Assembly: GCF_000011085.1 (NCBI RefSeq) | Contig: NC_006396.1 | Span: 2,480,001 to 2,544,000 of the forward strand | From: Haloarcula marismortui ATCC 43049 | Lineage (GTDB): Archaea; Halobacteriota; Halobacteria; Halobacteriales; Haloarculaceae | Direction: 5' to 3' | Length of the DNA: 64,000 nt | Notes under the pieces: model-generated | Told to the model about the DNA's origin: nothing | Databases searched by the model: none | Seen by the model: the letters and a program-made list of their open reading frames with translations, nothing else | Shown: piece after piece, positions 25,599-34,497 of the stretch | Numbering within the stretch: position 1 is the stretch's first letter | How the letters are laid out: each line of letters begins with the position of its first letter | Position numbers and translations under genes: made by a program

Positions 25599-27206
25599 TT
25601 ACTCCTCCTGTGTTGCACCCGGAGCGTGGCGCTTGATCCGCTCGATGGCGGCCACGGCTTTGTTGCGTTCGGCGTACCCCTCGCCGGAGTCAGCGATGAT
25701 TTTGCCGTTGCGGTGTCGGAGCCGCCAGCGCCACTCCTCCCCTTTGTCCTCGTACACTTCGAACGCCGCGCTCCCGATAGCCAGCAAGTCGGCGTCGGCG
25801 GCGTAGGACTGGACCCGCTCGACGGCGTCCATCGCCTTCGACCGGTTCGCGTACCCCTCGCCGCTGTCGGCGATGAGTTCGCCGTTGTCGGCCCGCAGCC
25901 GCCAGCGCCACTCCTCGGCAGCGTCCTCATACACCTCGAAACGGTCATCGACCGCGGAGTCGGGTGCGAGTTCGCTGACTCGACGGGCCGCCCGCCGGGC
26001 GTTCGACCGGGAGCTGTATCCTTCGCCGCTGTCGGCGAGGATGTTACCGTTGCGGTGGAGCAAGCGCCAGCGGAACTCTCCGGCGGCGTCGGCGTACACC
26101 TCGTAGGCGACGGGGTCGACCCTGAGGTAGGCCGCGCCGGGGACGTGTGCGCGGACGCTCTGCAGCGCCCGTCGAACGTTGGACTTCGAGGCATACCCCT
26201 CGCCGCTGTCAGCGAGGATGTTGCCGTTGTCGTGGCGCAAGCGCCAGCGGAACTCCCCCGCCGAATCCTCGAACAGTTCGAACGTCGCGTCGCTCTCGGG
26301 GGCCGGCACGACCGGCACGTCCTCGGCGGTGTCGTCCTCGGTCGCGTCCTCGAAGAAGACGACGGCCCCGCCGGCGGCGTTGGACTGCACGCTGCGAAGC
26401 CCCTGCATCGCCTTCTGGCGCGAGGAGTACCCCTGCGCGCTGTCGGCGATGACGTTGGCGTTCCGGTGGCGGAGCCGCCAGCGGTACTTGCCCCCAGCGT
26501 CTTCGTACAGTTCGAATGTCGCCTTGCTGTCCATCGCAGCCGCGATGGTGGCGTGGGCCGCGGCGAGTTCCGCCTCGCTAGCCTCGGTCACGGTCGCCAG
26601 TTCCTCGCGGGCGGCCTCGCTGGTCGCTAACTGCTCGGCCAGCCTGTTGCGCTCGCGGGTCGCTCGGTCGGCGGTCTGGGACTGCTGTGTCGCTTCCCGG
26701 GACGCCCGGTCGGCCTCCTGTGTGGCTTGCTCGGCCACTTCAGTTGCGTCCTCTGCCGTTTGAACGGCTTTATCGTACGCTTCTTTCCGTCCAGTCAGCA
26801 ACGGCGAGACGACCGCCCCGACAGCCATCAGCCCGAGGCCGACGATATACAGCGTCACTGCCGGGTTCCCCTCCGGGCCGGTCCAGTTCGAGGGGTAGAA
26901 CGTGGTGAACCACACCATCGCGACCAGTCCGACCACAGCCCCGAGGTATGTGAGTATCAGCCCACGTCGTGTCAGCGGCAGTCTGATTGTCGGTCCCGCA
27001 AACAGCGAGATGAGACCAATCGCACCGAGGAGATAGCCGAACTGTCGGGGCGTGCTCCGCGACGCTGTCAAATAAAACAGAAGCAGGCCGACGATTCCGA
27101 GTACGATGCCGATGACAAACAGCCAGTACCCGTAGGCCTCGTCGTCGGTCGTCGGCTCGCCGATGCGGCTCCGATACACTGCGAGTAATGTGTTACCAGT
27201 TGCCAT
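25599..27206 (-). CDS. Membrane protein with five tandem DUF1508 repeats
   Basis: The 535-residue protein begins with four to five hydrophobic segments (about residues 25-150). A coiled coil follows (residues ~145-215; EVAEQATQEADRASREATQQ). Five DUF1508 units then run to the end, starting near residues 226, 303, 365, 420 and 479. Each has the pattern F-E-[VL]-[YF]-x-D...[FYW]-R-W-R-L-x-x-x-N-G-x-[IL]-[IL]-A-D-S-x-x-G-Y. DUF1508 units commonly occur in pairs (YegP-like) and their role is unsettled. With the helices at the N-terminus the repeats should face the cytoplasm or cell surface, which cannot be decided here. It is divergent from the AAA ATPase gene. Confidence 0.85.
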   Translation of the reverse strand: MATGNTLLAVYRSRIGEPTTDDEAYGYWLFVIGIVLGIVGLLLFYLTASRSTPRQFGYLLGAIGLISLFAGPTIRLPLTRRGLILTYLGAVVGLVAMVWFTTFYPSNWTGPEGNPAVTLYIVGLGLMAVGAVVSPLLTGRKEAYDKAVQTAEDATEVAEQATQEADRASREATQQSQTADRATRERNRLAEQLATSEAAREELATVTEASEAELAAAHATIAAAMDSKATFELYEDAGGKYRWRLRHRNANVIADSAQGYSSRQKAMQGLRSVQSNAAGGAVVFFEDATEDDTAEDVPVVPAPESDATFELFEDSAGEFRWRLRHDNGNILADSGEGYASKSNVRRALQSVRAHVPGAAYLRVDPVAYEVYADAAGEFRWRLLHRNGNILADSGEGYSSRSNARRAARRVSELAPDSAVDDRFEVYEDAAEEWRWRLRADNGELIADSGEGYANRSKAMDAVERVQSYAADADLLAIGSAAFEVYEDKGEEWRWRLRHRNGKIIADSGEGYAERNKAVAAIERIKRHAPGATQEE

Positions 27207-27266
27207 GTTTGAAACACACAGGGGTGGTATATTACCTTGGTGTCGGCCATCGGGGCTTCGAGTGAC

Positions 27267-27271
27267 TTATA
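27267..27271 (+). promoter_or_regulatory. TATA box of the AAA ATPase gene
   Basis: TTATA at 27267-27271 is centred about 29 bases before the ATG at 27298, typical for a leaderless transcript. Confidence 0.45.
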
Positions 27272-27297
27272 CCGGTTGCGTGGTAACATCAGTGGGA

Positions 27298-28641
27298 ATG
27301 AGCAATCCGGAACTGGATGTCGTTGAGTTTCTGCTGACGGCCACTATTTACAGCGAGCGGCGGGACCTTGAGCCGGACGACCTGCCGGCCTCGTACCGGT
27401 CCGTCTTCTGGAGCGACGGCGAGATCGAACGGCCGCTGTCGGTCACCAACTCAACCGCGAGCGAGGCCACCGGTGTCGAGCGGCCCTGGGCGGCCATCTC
27501 CGGCTTGATGTTCACCGACCGCGACGATTTCTCGGGGAGTATTTCCATGACGGACCGCGACCTCGCCGAGGAGTGGTTCCTCGAACGGGTCGACGCCTCG
27601 GACCTCGAAGACAACCCGGTCCTGGCGAAAGCCTTCGAGGACCAGGTCGAGGGCGCTGACTACGAGCGGGCCCGCCAACAGAACCGACCGTCGCGCGCCG
27701 ACCGCGCGTTCATCGACGCTAAACTGGAGGAGGCGTTCGACACCGACGACGAGGACGACGAGGAGATGCTCGACCTGGTCGATGTGCGCGCCCCCGAAGA
27801 GGTGGAAATGACGCTTGCCGACCTGGTGTTGACCACTGACCAGGAAGACGAGATCCAGAAGATCGTCAAGGCCATCGAACACCGCGACTACCTTGCCCGG
27901 ATCGGCCTGCGCGAGATCGGGAAACTCCTCTTTGTCGGCCCGCCGGGGACCGGCAAGACCAGCGTCGCCCGCGCGCTGGCGCATGACCTTGACCTCCCCT
28001 TTGTCGAAGTGAAGCTCTCGATGATCACCAGCCAGTACCTCGGCGAGACGGCCAAGAACGTCGAGAAGGTGTTCGAGGTCGCAAAGCGGCTTTCGCCGTG
28101 TATCCTCTTCATGGATGAGTTCGACTTCGTCGCCAAGACCCGCTCTTCCGACGAACACGCCGCGATCAAGCGCGCCGTCAACACCCTCCTCAAGAGCATC
28201 GACGAGATTTCACTTATTCAGGACGAGGTGTTGCTCATCGGCGCAACGAACCACCCTGACCAGCTCGACGCCGCCGCCTGGCGGCGCTTCGACGAAATCG
28301 TCAACTTCCCCAAGCCGGATAGCGGCATGCGCGCGGACATCCTCCGTATCGTCACCCAGCAGATGGAGATCGACGACTTCGACCCGGAGACACTGGCCGA
28401 CCTCACCGAGGGGCTGACCGGCAGCGACCTTCGGCTCGTGCTCCGTGAGGCCGTGCTCAATGCTCTGACCGAGGAGCGGACGACGCTCACACAACAGGAC
28501 CTCGAAGACGCCATCATCGACTTCGAGGAGCGGGACAACCTCAAGAACATGGACATGATGGACGGCGACGCCGACGCGCTGGTCGCCGGGAGCGGCGGCT
28601 TCTCCGGCGACGGCGGCAGCGACCACGACCACGACCACTGA
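27298..28641 (+). CDS. AAA ATPase, single ring module with N-terminal regulatory domain
   Basis: The 447-residue protein has an acidic N-terminal domain of ~165 residues, then one AAA module: Walker A GPPGTGKT (214-221), Walker B ILFMDEFDF (about 269-277), sensor GATNHPDQLD and the small domain LTGSDLRLVLREAVL. This matches the classical AAA family related to CDC48/PAN/katanin rather than FtsH; no protease or transmembrane domain is present. It should use ATP to remodel protein substrates. The C-terminal end is Gly-rich and finishes DHDHDH, a potential metal-binding tail. The ATG at 27298 is supported by a TATA box 29 bases upstream. Confidence 0.92.
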   Translation: MSNPELDVVEFLLTATIYSERRDLEPDDLPASYRSVFWSDGEIERPLSVTNSTASEATGVERPWAAISGLMFTDRDDFSGSISMTDRDLAEEWFLERVDASDLEDNPVLAKAFEDQVEGADYERARQQNRPSRADRAFIDAKLEEAFDTDDEDDEEMLDLVDVRAPEEVEMTLADLVLTTDQEDEIQKIVKAIEHRDYLARIGLREIGKLLFVGPPGTGKTSVARALAHDLDLPFVEVKLSMITSQYLGETAKNVEKVFEVAKRLSPCILFMDEFDFVAKTRSSDEHAAIKRAVNTLLKSIDEISLIQDEVLLIGATNHPDQLDAAAWRRFDEIVNFPKPDSGMRADILRIVTQQMEIDDFDPETLADLTEGLTGSDLRLVLREAVLNALTEERTTLTQQDLEDAIIDFEERDNLKNMDMMDGDADALVAGSGGFSGDGGSDHDHDH

Positions 28642-28723
28642 GCGATTGCTTACCCGCTCAGGCACCCGTTCTGGCTATCGGTATGAGCGATTTACTTATC
28701 AATGCAGGAACCATTCGGTAGCC

Positions 28724-28999
28724 ATGGCTGACGACAGCGTATTCACCGAGACAGACGACCCCGCCGAGTCGTGGGTTGACGTTCGCATGACTGACCCGCA
28801 GGAAGGCGAGTGGGACGTAGACGTGGTTATCGCCGAGAAGCAAGTCGAGTACGTCGACCTGCGCATCCGCCCGGAGTTACTTGAGGGATTCTTCGAGTGT
28901 CTGTTCGACGACCTCGCCGACGAACGCGCCCAGTCCCTGCTGGTGGCGACGATGGAGCGACAGGGCATCGACCCGGCGAACCTGTTCGATAGCCAGTAA
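28724..28999 (+). CDS. 91-residue haloarchaeal hypothetical protein
   Basis: The protein starts MADDSVFTETDDPAESWVDV and has a strand-strand-helix core: WVDVRMTDPQEGEWDVDVVI, QVEYVDLRIRPELLEGFFEC and LFDDLADERAQSLL. It is acidic and soluble with one Cys. I recognise it only as a conserved haloarchaeal type without an assigned function. It lies 82 bases downstream of the AAA ATPase gene and 44 bases upstream of the PhnP-like hydrolase, on the same strand, so it may be cotranscribed with either. Confidence 0.75.
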   Translation: MADDSVFTETDDPAESWVDVRMTDPQEGEWDVDVVIAEKQVEYVDLRIRPELLEGFFECLFDDLADERAQSLLVATMERQGIDPANLFDSQ

Positions 29000-29043
29000 C
29001 GAAAGCGAGGGGCTTAGGCGGGTCGCACTCTGAAGGACCGGTA

Positions 29044-29919
29044 ATGGAGGTCACGCTGCTTGGGACCGGCGACACGACGGGGACGCCGACTGTCCAGTGC
29101 GACTGTGACACGTGCGAACGGGCGCGCGACCCTGACGAGGAACTCCGGGCCAATGTTCGCGAGCGCGGCATCGACCCTACCGGCGGGGTCGAACGGTCGC
29201 GCTTCTCCGTCGCCGTAGAGAACGATACAACCGGCGAGTCGTTGCTGGTCGACCTGAGTCCGGACTTCCGTCACCAGTTCCTCCGCGAGTCGGTCCCGCT
29301 GCCGGACGCGGCTATCATTACGCACATTCACTTTGACCACCTCGATGGCCTCGGCAATGCCTACCGTTTGTTCGACGAACTGCCGGTCCACGCCGCCGAC
29401 GAGACGGACCCGGTGACTGACGAGAGCGTCGCTGAGGCCGTCCGGAGCCGCTATGACTACCTTGACACGGTATCGGTCCACGCACAGACGCCGCTCGAGC
29501 CGTTCACCGTCGCCGGCTTCGAGGTGACGCTCGTCCCGGTCACGCACCCGCCGCTTCTGTGTTACGGCCTGCGCATCGAGGAACCACAGACCGGTGCAGT
29601 GCTGTCGATTTCCGGGGACACCTGTTATGACGTGCCCGACCGCTCGAAATCCGTGCTGACCGGGGCCGACCTCGCGCTCGTCGAGGGCATCGTTCACCCG
29701 GAGGCCTGCGAATACCACCCGAAAGGCGGCACGCACCACAACGAGGACGGCGTTCCGAGAACCTTCGGCACGAAACACATGACCCTGCCCGGCGCGCGGG
29801 ACTTCGCTGCCGACATCGAGGCCGACGACTACCGTATCGTCCACACCGCGCACTACGTCCCCGCGGACAGGGCCTTCGCCGACGACATCGGACTCGACGG
29901 CGAGCAGTTCATGCTCTGA
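29044..29919 (+). CDS. PhnP-like MBL fold phosphodiesterase
   Basis: The 291-residue protein begins MEVTLLGTGDTTGTPTVQC and has a CDCDTCERA Cys motif right after, as in PhnP-type and related hydrolases where these residues bind a structural zinc. The MBL metal motif is THIHFDHLDGLG; further ligands are in SISGDTCYD and VHTAHYV. PhnP cleaves cyclic ribose phosphates; whether this paralogue does the same is not known. An insert near residues 205-255 (EACEYHPKGGTHHNEDGVP) carries extra His and Cys residues. It stands alone between hypothetical genes. Confidence 0.87.
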   Translation: MEVTLLGTGDTTGTPTVQCDCDTCERARDPDEELRANVRERGIDPTGGVERSRFSVAVENDTTGESLLVDLSPDFRHQFLRESVPLPDAAIITHIHFDHLDGLGNAYRLFDELPVHAADETDPVTDESVAEAVRSRYDYLDTVSVHAQTPLEPFTVAGFEVTLVPVTHPPLLCYGLRIEEPQTGAVLSISGDTCYDVPDRSKSVLTGADLALVEGIVHPEACEYHPKGGTHHNEDGVPRTFGTKHMTLPGARDFAADIEADDYRIVHTAHYVPADRAFADDIGLDGEQFML

Positions 29920-29980
29920 CCCGGATTCGGCTGGGTGAAACGGACCGTAGATTATAGGCCATGGCAGCTAATGCCGTTGT

Positions 29981-30277
29981 ATGGACAGGCGCGGCATCGC
30001 GGAGGTCGGTGGGCTGTCGCTGGCTGGCGGCGTCCTCGCAATCGCCGTCCAGCAGGGTATCGTGGGCAGTATCGACTGGGTGCTGGTGGTGGGACTGGTC
30101 ACCTGTGTCGGTATCGCGGCCGCGGCGAACTATCAGGCCAGAACGAAACACGCGGCCAAAGTCGCTACCGAAGCACCGGCGGTGACCGAAGACAACTACG
30201 AACAGCACGGCCGCCCGACCGCTGGCGACGGCGGTTCCCCTCCCGATGACACCCCCTCGACGGACGACACCCGGTAG
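29981..30277 (+). CDS. Small membrane protein with acidic Pro-rich tail
   Basis: The 98-residue protein has two hydrophobic segments, about residues 8-28 and 33-50 (DWVLVVGLVTCVGIAAAANY). A soluble tail rich in Asp, Pro, Ser and Thr follows (PPDDTPSTDD). No known motif is present. The ATG at 29981 is 60 bases after the PhnP-like gene. It converges on the DUF5787-type gene with 19 bases between. Confidence 0.65.
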   Translation: MDRRGIAEVGGLSLAGGVLAIAVQQGIVGSIDWVLVVGLVTCVGIAAAANYQARTKHAAKVATEAPAVTEDNYEQHGRPTAGDGGSPPDDTPSTDDTR

Positions 30278-30296
30278 CGGTGACAACTTCTCGTGG

Positions 30297-31247
30297 CTAT
30301 CCGAACCGATCCAGTCCCGACTGGCGACGCCCGCGTCCGTCGGGGTCTGCCCGCCACGGCGTCCGCTCGGCCCGGAGTGAGTCGCCGTCGACGGCCGGCG
30401 GGTCGGCTGCCTCGTGCCCACCGCAGTCCGGGCCGCAGTCGTCGCTTTCGCGGACAGCGCGGTCCTTCCACTGGCAGTACGGAATTCCGTCACTGTCGGG
30501 TGAACAGCGCTCACATGCGGGGTAGTCGAAACTCCGCCATCCCTTGCCGTACGCTCGCTCGGCCAGTTGCCGACGCGCGCGGGCCTTCTCCGAAGCGCCG
30601 ACCATCCGCACGTCCGTCTGGACCGGCCGCTCCGCAAGGAGTTCGACGCCAGAGTCGTCGGTCGACAGTGGTGTCGCCTCTCGACGGACGTCTATCGTTC
30701 CGCTGTCGGCGTCGAACCGCCAGACGCCGACTTCCTCGGGAATCCGGTTGAGGTGCGCCCCGGTAACGTAGGACGCTGTCGCCAGTACGACGCGGTCGGC
30801 GAGCGCGAGCGACACGTCGGTCCGCAACTGTGATTCCAGATCGCCGGGGCGACTCAGGTCGGGCTTGTTCTCGATGGCGACGATTTCGCCGAACCAGTCG
30901 GGATATCGCGTCGTCTGTCGGACGTATGTCCGGCCACCCCGACGCTCGCGCTCGAAAAACCCTCGCTCGGCGGCCAGCTCGACGGCCCGCTCGGCGCGGT
31001 CGGGGTGACAGTCGAAGGCGTCCTTCCAGTACCGCGCCCGACCTGGGCCAACGTCGCTTTCGATGGCCGCCGTCGGCAGCCGTTCGGGAGTGATGGCCGC
31101 CCGCTCGTCGAGTTCAGGACCCGGCTCAACGACGACGGTGTCGAGGACGCGCCGGCCGTGGACAGCGCCGCCGAGCTGCCGGCTCACCAGACGGCCCTCG
31201 CGCTCAAGATGGGCACACAGCGCCAGTTCGAAGTCGAACTCCCGCAC
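30297..31247 (-). CDS. Haloarchaeal DUF5787 family protein
   Basis: The 316-residue protein starts VREFDFELALCAHLE from a GTG at 31247; an upstream ATG at 31274 is possible. The central block (YPDWFGEIVAIENKPDLSRP followed by DLESQLRTDVSLALADRVVL) has an E-x-K/Q-rich arrangement resembling PD-(D/E)xK nucleases: IVAIENK is the E-x-K half with an Asp upstream. The C-terminal part has six Cys in CERC, YCQWK and CGPDCGGH, probable zinc ligands. Nuclease activity is an inference from motif shape alone. The family is known only as DUF5787. Confidence 0.72.
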   Translation of the reverse strand: MREFDFELALCAHLEREGRLVSRQLGGAVHGRRVLDTVVVEPGPELDERAAITPERLPTAAIESDVGPGRARYWKDAFDCHPDRAERAVELAAERGFFERERRGGRTYVRQTTRYPDWFGEIVAIENKPDLSRPGDLESQLRTDVSLALADRVVLATASYVTGAHLNRIPEEVGVWRFDADSGTIDVRREATPLSTDDSGVELLAERPVQTDVRMVGASEKARARRQLAERAYGKGWRSFDYPACERCSPDSDGIPYCQWKDRAVRESDDCGPDCGGHEAADPPAVDGDSLRAERTPWRADPDGRGRRQSGLDRFG

Positions 31248-31289
31248 GACCGGAGGCAGGGCTGGGACGGGCAAAAGCCCCGCGCCCGG

Positions 31290-31466
31290 TTACCGGCTGG
31301 CGACGAAGAAACAGATCAGCGCCGCCAGCGCGAGGACCGGACTCTGTGAGAGTAGCGTCAGCAAGCCGAGGTAGACAGTTAGCACTCCCAGCAGGGAACG
31401 GCCGGTCAGGGGTGGATACGTCGGCCTGTACAGCTCGGGGTCGGCGTAGGGCGCAGGCTGGTACAT
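31290..31466 (-). CDS. 58-residue membrane protein
   Basis: The protein MYQPAPYADPELYRPTYPPL continues with one long hydrophobic stretch, LLGVLTVYLGLLTLLSQSPV and LALAALICFFVASR, which could form two short helices. It is followed by the DUF5787-type gene 43 bases downstream on the same strand. The open frame runs up to 31595, but the Tyr/Pro-rich start at 31466 sits 25-30 bases below an AT-rich stretch and is preferred. No family is recognised. Confidence 0.6.
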   Translation of the reverse strand: MYQPAPYADPELYRPTYPPLTGRSLLGVLTVYLGLLTLLSQSPVLALAALICFFVASR

Positions 31467-31604
31467 TACAGTGAAACAATGGTCCCGAACGCCGATAAGT
31501 ATAATCTGAATGATATTTCTGCGGGAGACACGCATCGGGGATCTCCTGAAAACGATTTCAGTCAGCGGAAAAACAGCGTACCCCCACAGGACCAACAGGT
31601 CGGC

Positions 31605-32492
31605 TCAGTGCCCGCAGTCCTGTCGCTCGAACTCGACCGGCTGGAGGTCGCCGTCCAGATAGGCGGTCAGTTCCGCTTCGGCCAGCGGAATCTGGACCGC
31701 GAGCCGCCACGGGTCGGTGGCTTCGACACTGGTGTACTGGTCGTCGACACACCAGGGCAGCGTCCAGTAAGGCCGACTCGACAGGTCGACGCCGTGGTCG
31801 TCGTAGAACGCTGCAACGCGGGAGTTATCGAGTAGCGTCAGCCCGACAGGCGAACAGAGTTCGTGGCGACACCGCTCGCAGACGAACTCGGCGCGGACCG
31901 ACACGTCGAGACAGCAGTCGCCATCGCGGGATATCTCCGTCCCCATCCGACCGGCGCAGTCCGGGCAGACGCCGTCGGCGGCCAGACAGTGGAGGTGTCG
32001 CACCCGCTCGGCGAAGGCCGTCGCGACTTCCGCCGGTGTCCGGTCGACCAGACCGCCCGGCGGGAACGGGTACTCGCCGTGGGCCTTCCCGCAGTCCTCG
32101 CAGTCGATGGCGAACTGCTCGTCGGCGTACTCGGCCAGCAGACCGCCGCCACACCGCGTACAGGCCCCGGTCACCGGGAACGGGTCGATGTCGGGTGTCC
32201 GCGTGAACGTTCCTGCCCGCACCGCGCGGATGACCTGCGTCCCGGCGTACCGGAGGTCGTACCCGTCGGCTCCCTGGCTGACGAACTGGCCGGTGAGCTC
32301 CTGCAGGTGATAGTTGAACTGCCCGCTGTCGGCTAGCTCGACGGCGTCGAACAGCTCCGAGAAGCGAACTGGTCGGTCATCTGCGCGCCACAGCGCCTCC
32401 AGAATGTCCAGACGCGTCTCGCTTGCGATGACCGAGAACGCCGTCGCCGGGTCAATGTCGGCATCCGTTTCGGGGGACTCATCGACTCGCAT
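31605..32492 (-). CDS. Winged-helix (ArsR-like) protein with zinc-binding domains
   Basis: Residues ~15-90 form a winged helix-turn-helix of the ArsR type: FSVIASETRLDILEALW, VRFSELFDAVELADSGQFNY and HLQELTGQFV. The rest contains several CxxC-type pairs (CTRCGG, CEDCGK, CPDCAG, CERCRHELC), giving zinc-ribbon-like domains, and a C-terminal WCVDDQYTS region. It is probably a DNA-binding regulator whose zinc domains add protein or ligand contacts. The ATG at 32492 was chosen from composition; the frame is open to 32579. It is monocistronic. Confidence 0.82.
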   Translation of the reverse strand: MRVDESPETDADIDPATAFSVIASETRLDILEALWRADDRPVRFSELFDAVELADSGQFNYHLQELTGQFVSQGADGYDLRYAGTQVIRAVRAGTFTRTPDIDPFPVTGACTRCGGGLLAEYADEQFAIDCEDCGKAHGEYPFPPGGLVDRTPAEVATAFAERVRHLHCLAADGVCPDCAGRMGTEISRDGDCCLDVSVRAEFVCERCRHELCSPVGLTLLDNSRVAAFYDDHGVDLSSRPYWTLPWCVDDQYTSVEATDPWRLAVQIPLAEAELTAYLDGDLQPVEFERQDCGH

Positions 32493-32887
32493 CGTACGTT
32501 GACCTGTTCCTGCATAAACAAAAGCGTTCACAGAAACACAGTTACGTAATATCGGTGACAGAAGATGTCCACGATACACGATCGCTTCAGCGTTTCAGTC
32601 CCGCTCACTGAGCAGGGTTCGACCGGTTCGTCACGGGCGACAGCATGGGCTGATTGCTGCCCCCGACAGTATCGCAATGGCGATAGCCGGCGTAGCACCC
32701 GACTCGCACAGTCCGCTGCTCGCTCAGTGACGGGGTCGCGTCGCTATATCGGGGCCAATACCGAGCAATCCGGTGACGTTGCCGCGGTCAGCAGGGACCA
32801 AATCGGCGATTGAACCGGGGTCGGCGGGGCGCAAACAGTAGGTTTATCAGTTGCACGCGGCGAAACTCCACCAAGATTACTCTCGAA
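32493..32887. other. 395-base intergenic region upstream of eif2g
   Basis: This is the longest gap in the window. It lies between the divergent winged-helix regulator and eif2g. A TTTATC box near 32842 probably starts the eif2g operon. The only open frame (32565-32813) lacks haloarchaeal codon and amino-acid bias and was rejected. I see no tRNA, repeat or convincing hairpin in it. Confidence 0.5.
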
Positions 32888-34117
32888 ATGACATCGAACA
32901 AACAACCGGAGGTGAACATCGGACTCGTCGGGCACGTCGACCACGGAAAGACGACGCTCGTACAGGCATTGTCCGGCGAATGGACCGACCAGCACTCCGA
33001 GGAGATGAAGCGCGGTATCTCTATCCGACTCGGCTACGCCGACGCGACGTTCCGTCGCTGTCCGGAGGCCGAGGAGCCGGAGGCCTTTACCGTCGACGAG
33101 CACTGCGACGACCACGACGTCGACACCGACCACCTCCGGACGGTGTCGTTCGTGGACGCGCCCGGGCACGAGACGCTGATGGCAACCATGCTGTCCGGCG
33201 CGGCCATCATGGACGGGGCCGTCCTCGTCATCTCGGCGACCGAGCCCGTCCCGCAGGCCCAGACTGAGGAGCACCTGAGCGCGCTCGATATCATCGGCAT
33301 CGACAACATCGTCATTGCCCAGAACAAGGTTGACCTTGTCGACGAGGAGCGGGCGATGCAGAACTACGAGCAGATTCAGGAGTTCGTCGAGGGCACCGTC
33401 GCCGAAGGCGCACCGGTTGTCCCCATCAGCGCGGGCCAGGAGGCCAACATCGACCTGCTTATCGAGGCTGTCCAGTCTGAGATTCCGACGCCGGAACGGG
33501 ACCCGGACGAGGACGCCCGCATGATGGTCGCACGCTCGTTCGACATCAACCGTCCCGGTACGACCTGGGACGACCTGATGGGCGGCGTGCTTGGCGGGTC
33601 GCTCGTTGGCGGCCAACTGGACGCCGACGACGAGATCGAACTCCGTCCCGGCCGCGAGGTCGAGGAAGGCGGCAAGACGGAGTGGCAGCCCGTGACGACG
33701 ACGGTCCGCTCGCTCCAGTCCGGCGGCGACTTCGTGGACACGGTCACGCCGGGTGGCCTGCTCGGCGTCGGGACCGGGCTCGACCCCGCAATCACCAAAG
33801 GCGACGCGCTCGCCGGACAGGTCGCCGGGCCGCCCGGGAGCCTCCCGCCGGTCCACGAGACGTTCACGATGGACGTGGACCTGCTGGAACGCATCGTCGG
33901 TGACGATGGCGGTGAGGTCGACGAAATCTCGACCGGCGAACCGCTCATGCTGACTATCGGCACCGCAACCACGGTCGGGTCGGTGACGAGCGCGCGCGAC
34001 GACGAATGTGAAGTCGCGCTCAAGCGCCCGGTCTGTGCGGCGTCGGGCTCGAAGATCGCGATCAACCGCCGTGTCGGCGCTCGGTGGCGGCTCATCGGTG
34101 TCGGCACGCTGCGGTGA
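32888..34117 (+). CDS. eif2g: Translation initiation factor aIF2 subunit gamma
   Basis: aIF2-gamma binds GTP and initiator Met-tRNA and, with the alpha and beta subunits, delivers it to the small ribosomal subunit. The GTPase motifs are clear: P-loop GHVDHGKT (15-22), switch II DAPGHE and NKVD. The Cys pattern of the aIF2-gamma zinc knuckle is partly present. The length is 409 residues, as usual. The ATG at 32888 is followed directly by [19 protein letters not shown]. It is the first gene of the operon with the PIN nuclease, rpo7, spt4 and the dephospho-CoA kinase. Confidence 0.97.
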   Translation: MTSNKQPEVNIGLVGHVDHGKTTLVQALSGEWTDQHSEEMKRGISIRLGYADATFRRCPEAEEPEAFTVDEHCDDHDVDTDHLRTVSFVDAPGHETLMATMLSGAAIMDGAVLVISATEPVPQAQTEEHLSALDIIGIDNIVIAQNKVDLVDEERAMQNYEQIQEFVEGTVAEGAPVVPISAGQEANIDLLIEAVQSEIPTPERDPDEDARMMVARSFDINRPGTTWDDLMGGVLGGSLVGGQLDADDEIELRPGREVEEGGKTEWQPVTTTVRSLQSGGDFVDTVTPGGLLGVGTGLDPAITKGDALAGQVAGPPGSLPPVHETFTMDVDLLERIVGDDGGEVDEISTGEPLMLTIGTATTVGSVTSARDDECEVALKRPVCAASGSKIAINRRVGARWRLIGVGTLR

Positions 34118-34494
34118 TGATCGTGCTGGACACGAACGCGCTGATGATGCCGGTCGAATGTAACGTACGCCTGTTCGAGGAACTCGATAGGGTGCTGCCG
34201 GACGCGACGGACTACGTCGCGCCCGCTGCCGTCCGCGACGAACTGGCGAAACTGGCCGATGGGGCCGGCGCGGAAGCGACGGCCGCCTCTGTCGGGCAGG
34301 ACCTGCTCGACCGGTGTGCGATTCGGGAGACGACGGCGGACTACGCGGACGACGCCGTCCTCGAACTGGCACAGACAGACGATGCGACACACGCGGTTAC
34401 GAACGACAACCCCCTCAAACGACGCCTGCTGGACGCGGGCGTTCCAGTAATTAGTTTAAGGGGCCGGAACAAACTGGGTATCACTCAACCATAA
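34117..34494 (+). CDS. PIN domain nuclease of the Fcf1/Utp23-like group
   Basis: The 125-residue protein begins [14 protein letters not shown], the PIN-domain strand with the first catalytic Asp. Further acidic residues are in AVRDELAKL, DDAVLELA and TNDNPLKRRLLDAGVPVI. These form the metal site of PIN ribonucleases. In archaea this gene regularly lies between eif2g and rpo7 and is thought to be a pre-rRNA-processing Fcf1-like nuclease rather than a toxin; no antitoxin gene is adjacent. Its ATG overlaps the eif2g stop by one base (TGATG), implying coupled translation. Confidence 0.93.
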   Translation: MIVLDTNALMMPVECNVRLFEELDRVLPDATDYVAPAAVRDELAKLADGAGAEATAASVGQDLLDRCAIRETTADYADDAVLELAQTDDATHAVTNDNPLKRRLLDAGVPVISLRGRNKLGITQP

Positions 34495-34497
34495 CAC

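Noticed and set aside
32565..32813. Open frame of 82 codons in the gap before eif2g
   Set aside because: Its amino-acid composition (Ser, Arg, Cys, Trp; few Asp/Glu) and codon use do not fit this genome, and no upstream promoter supports it.
34117..34494. VapC-like toxin reading of the PIN gene
   Set aside because: No antitoxin gene is adjacent, and the position between eif2g and rpo7 is that of the conserved archaeal processing nuclease.
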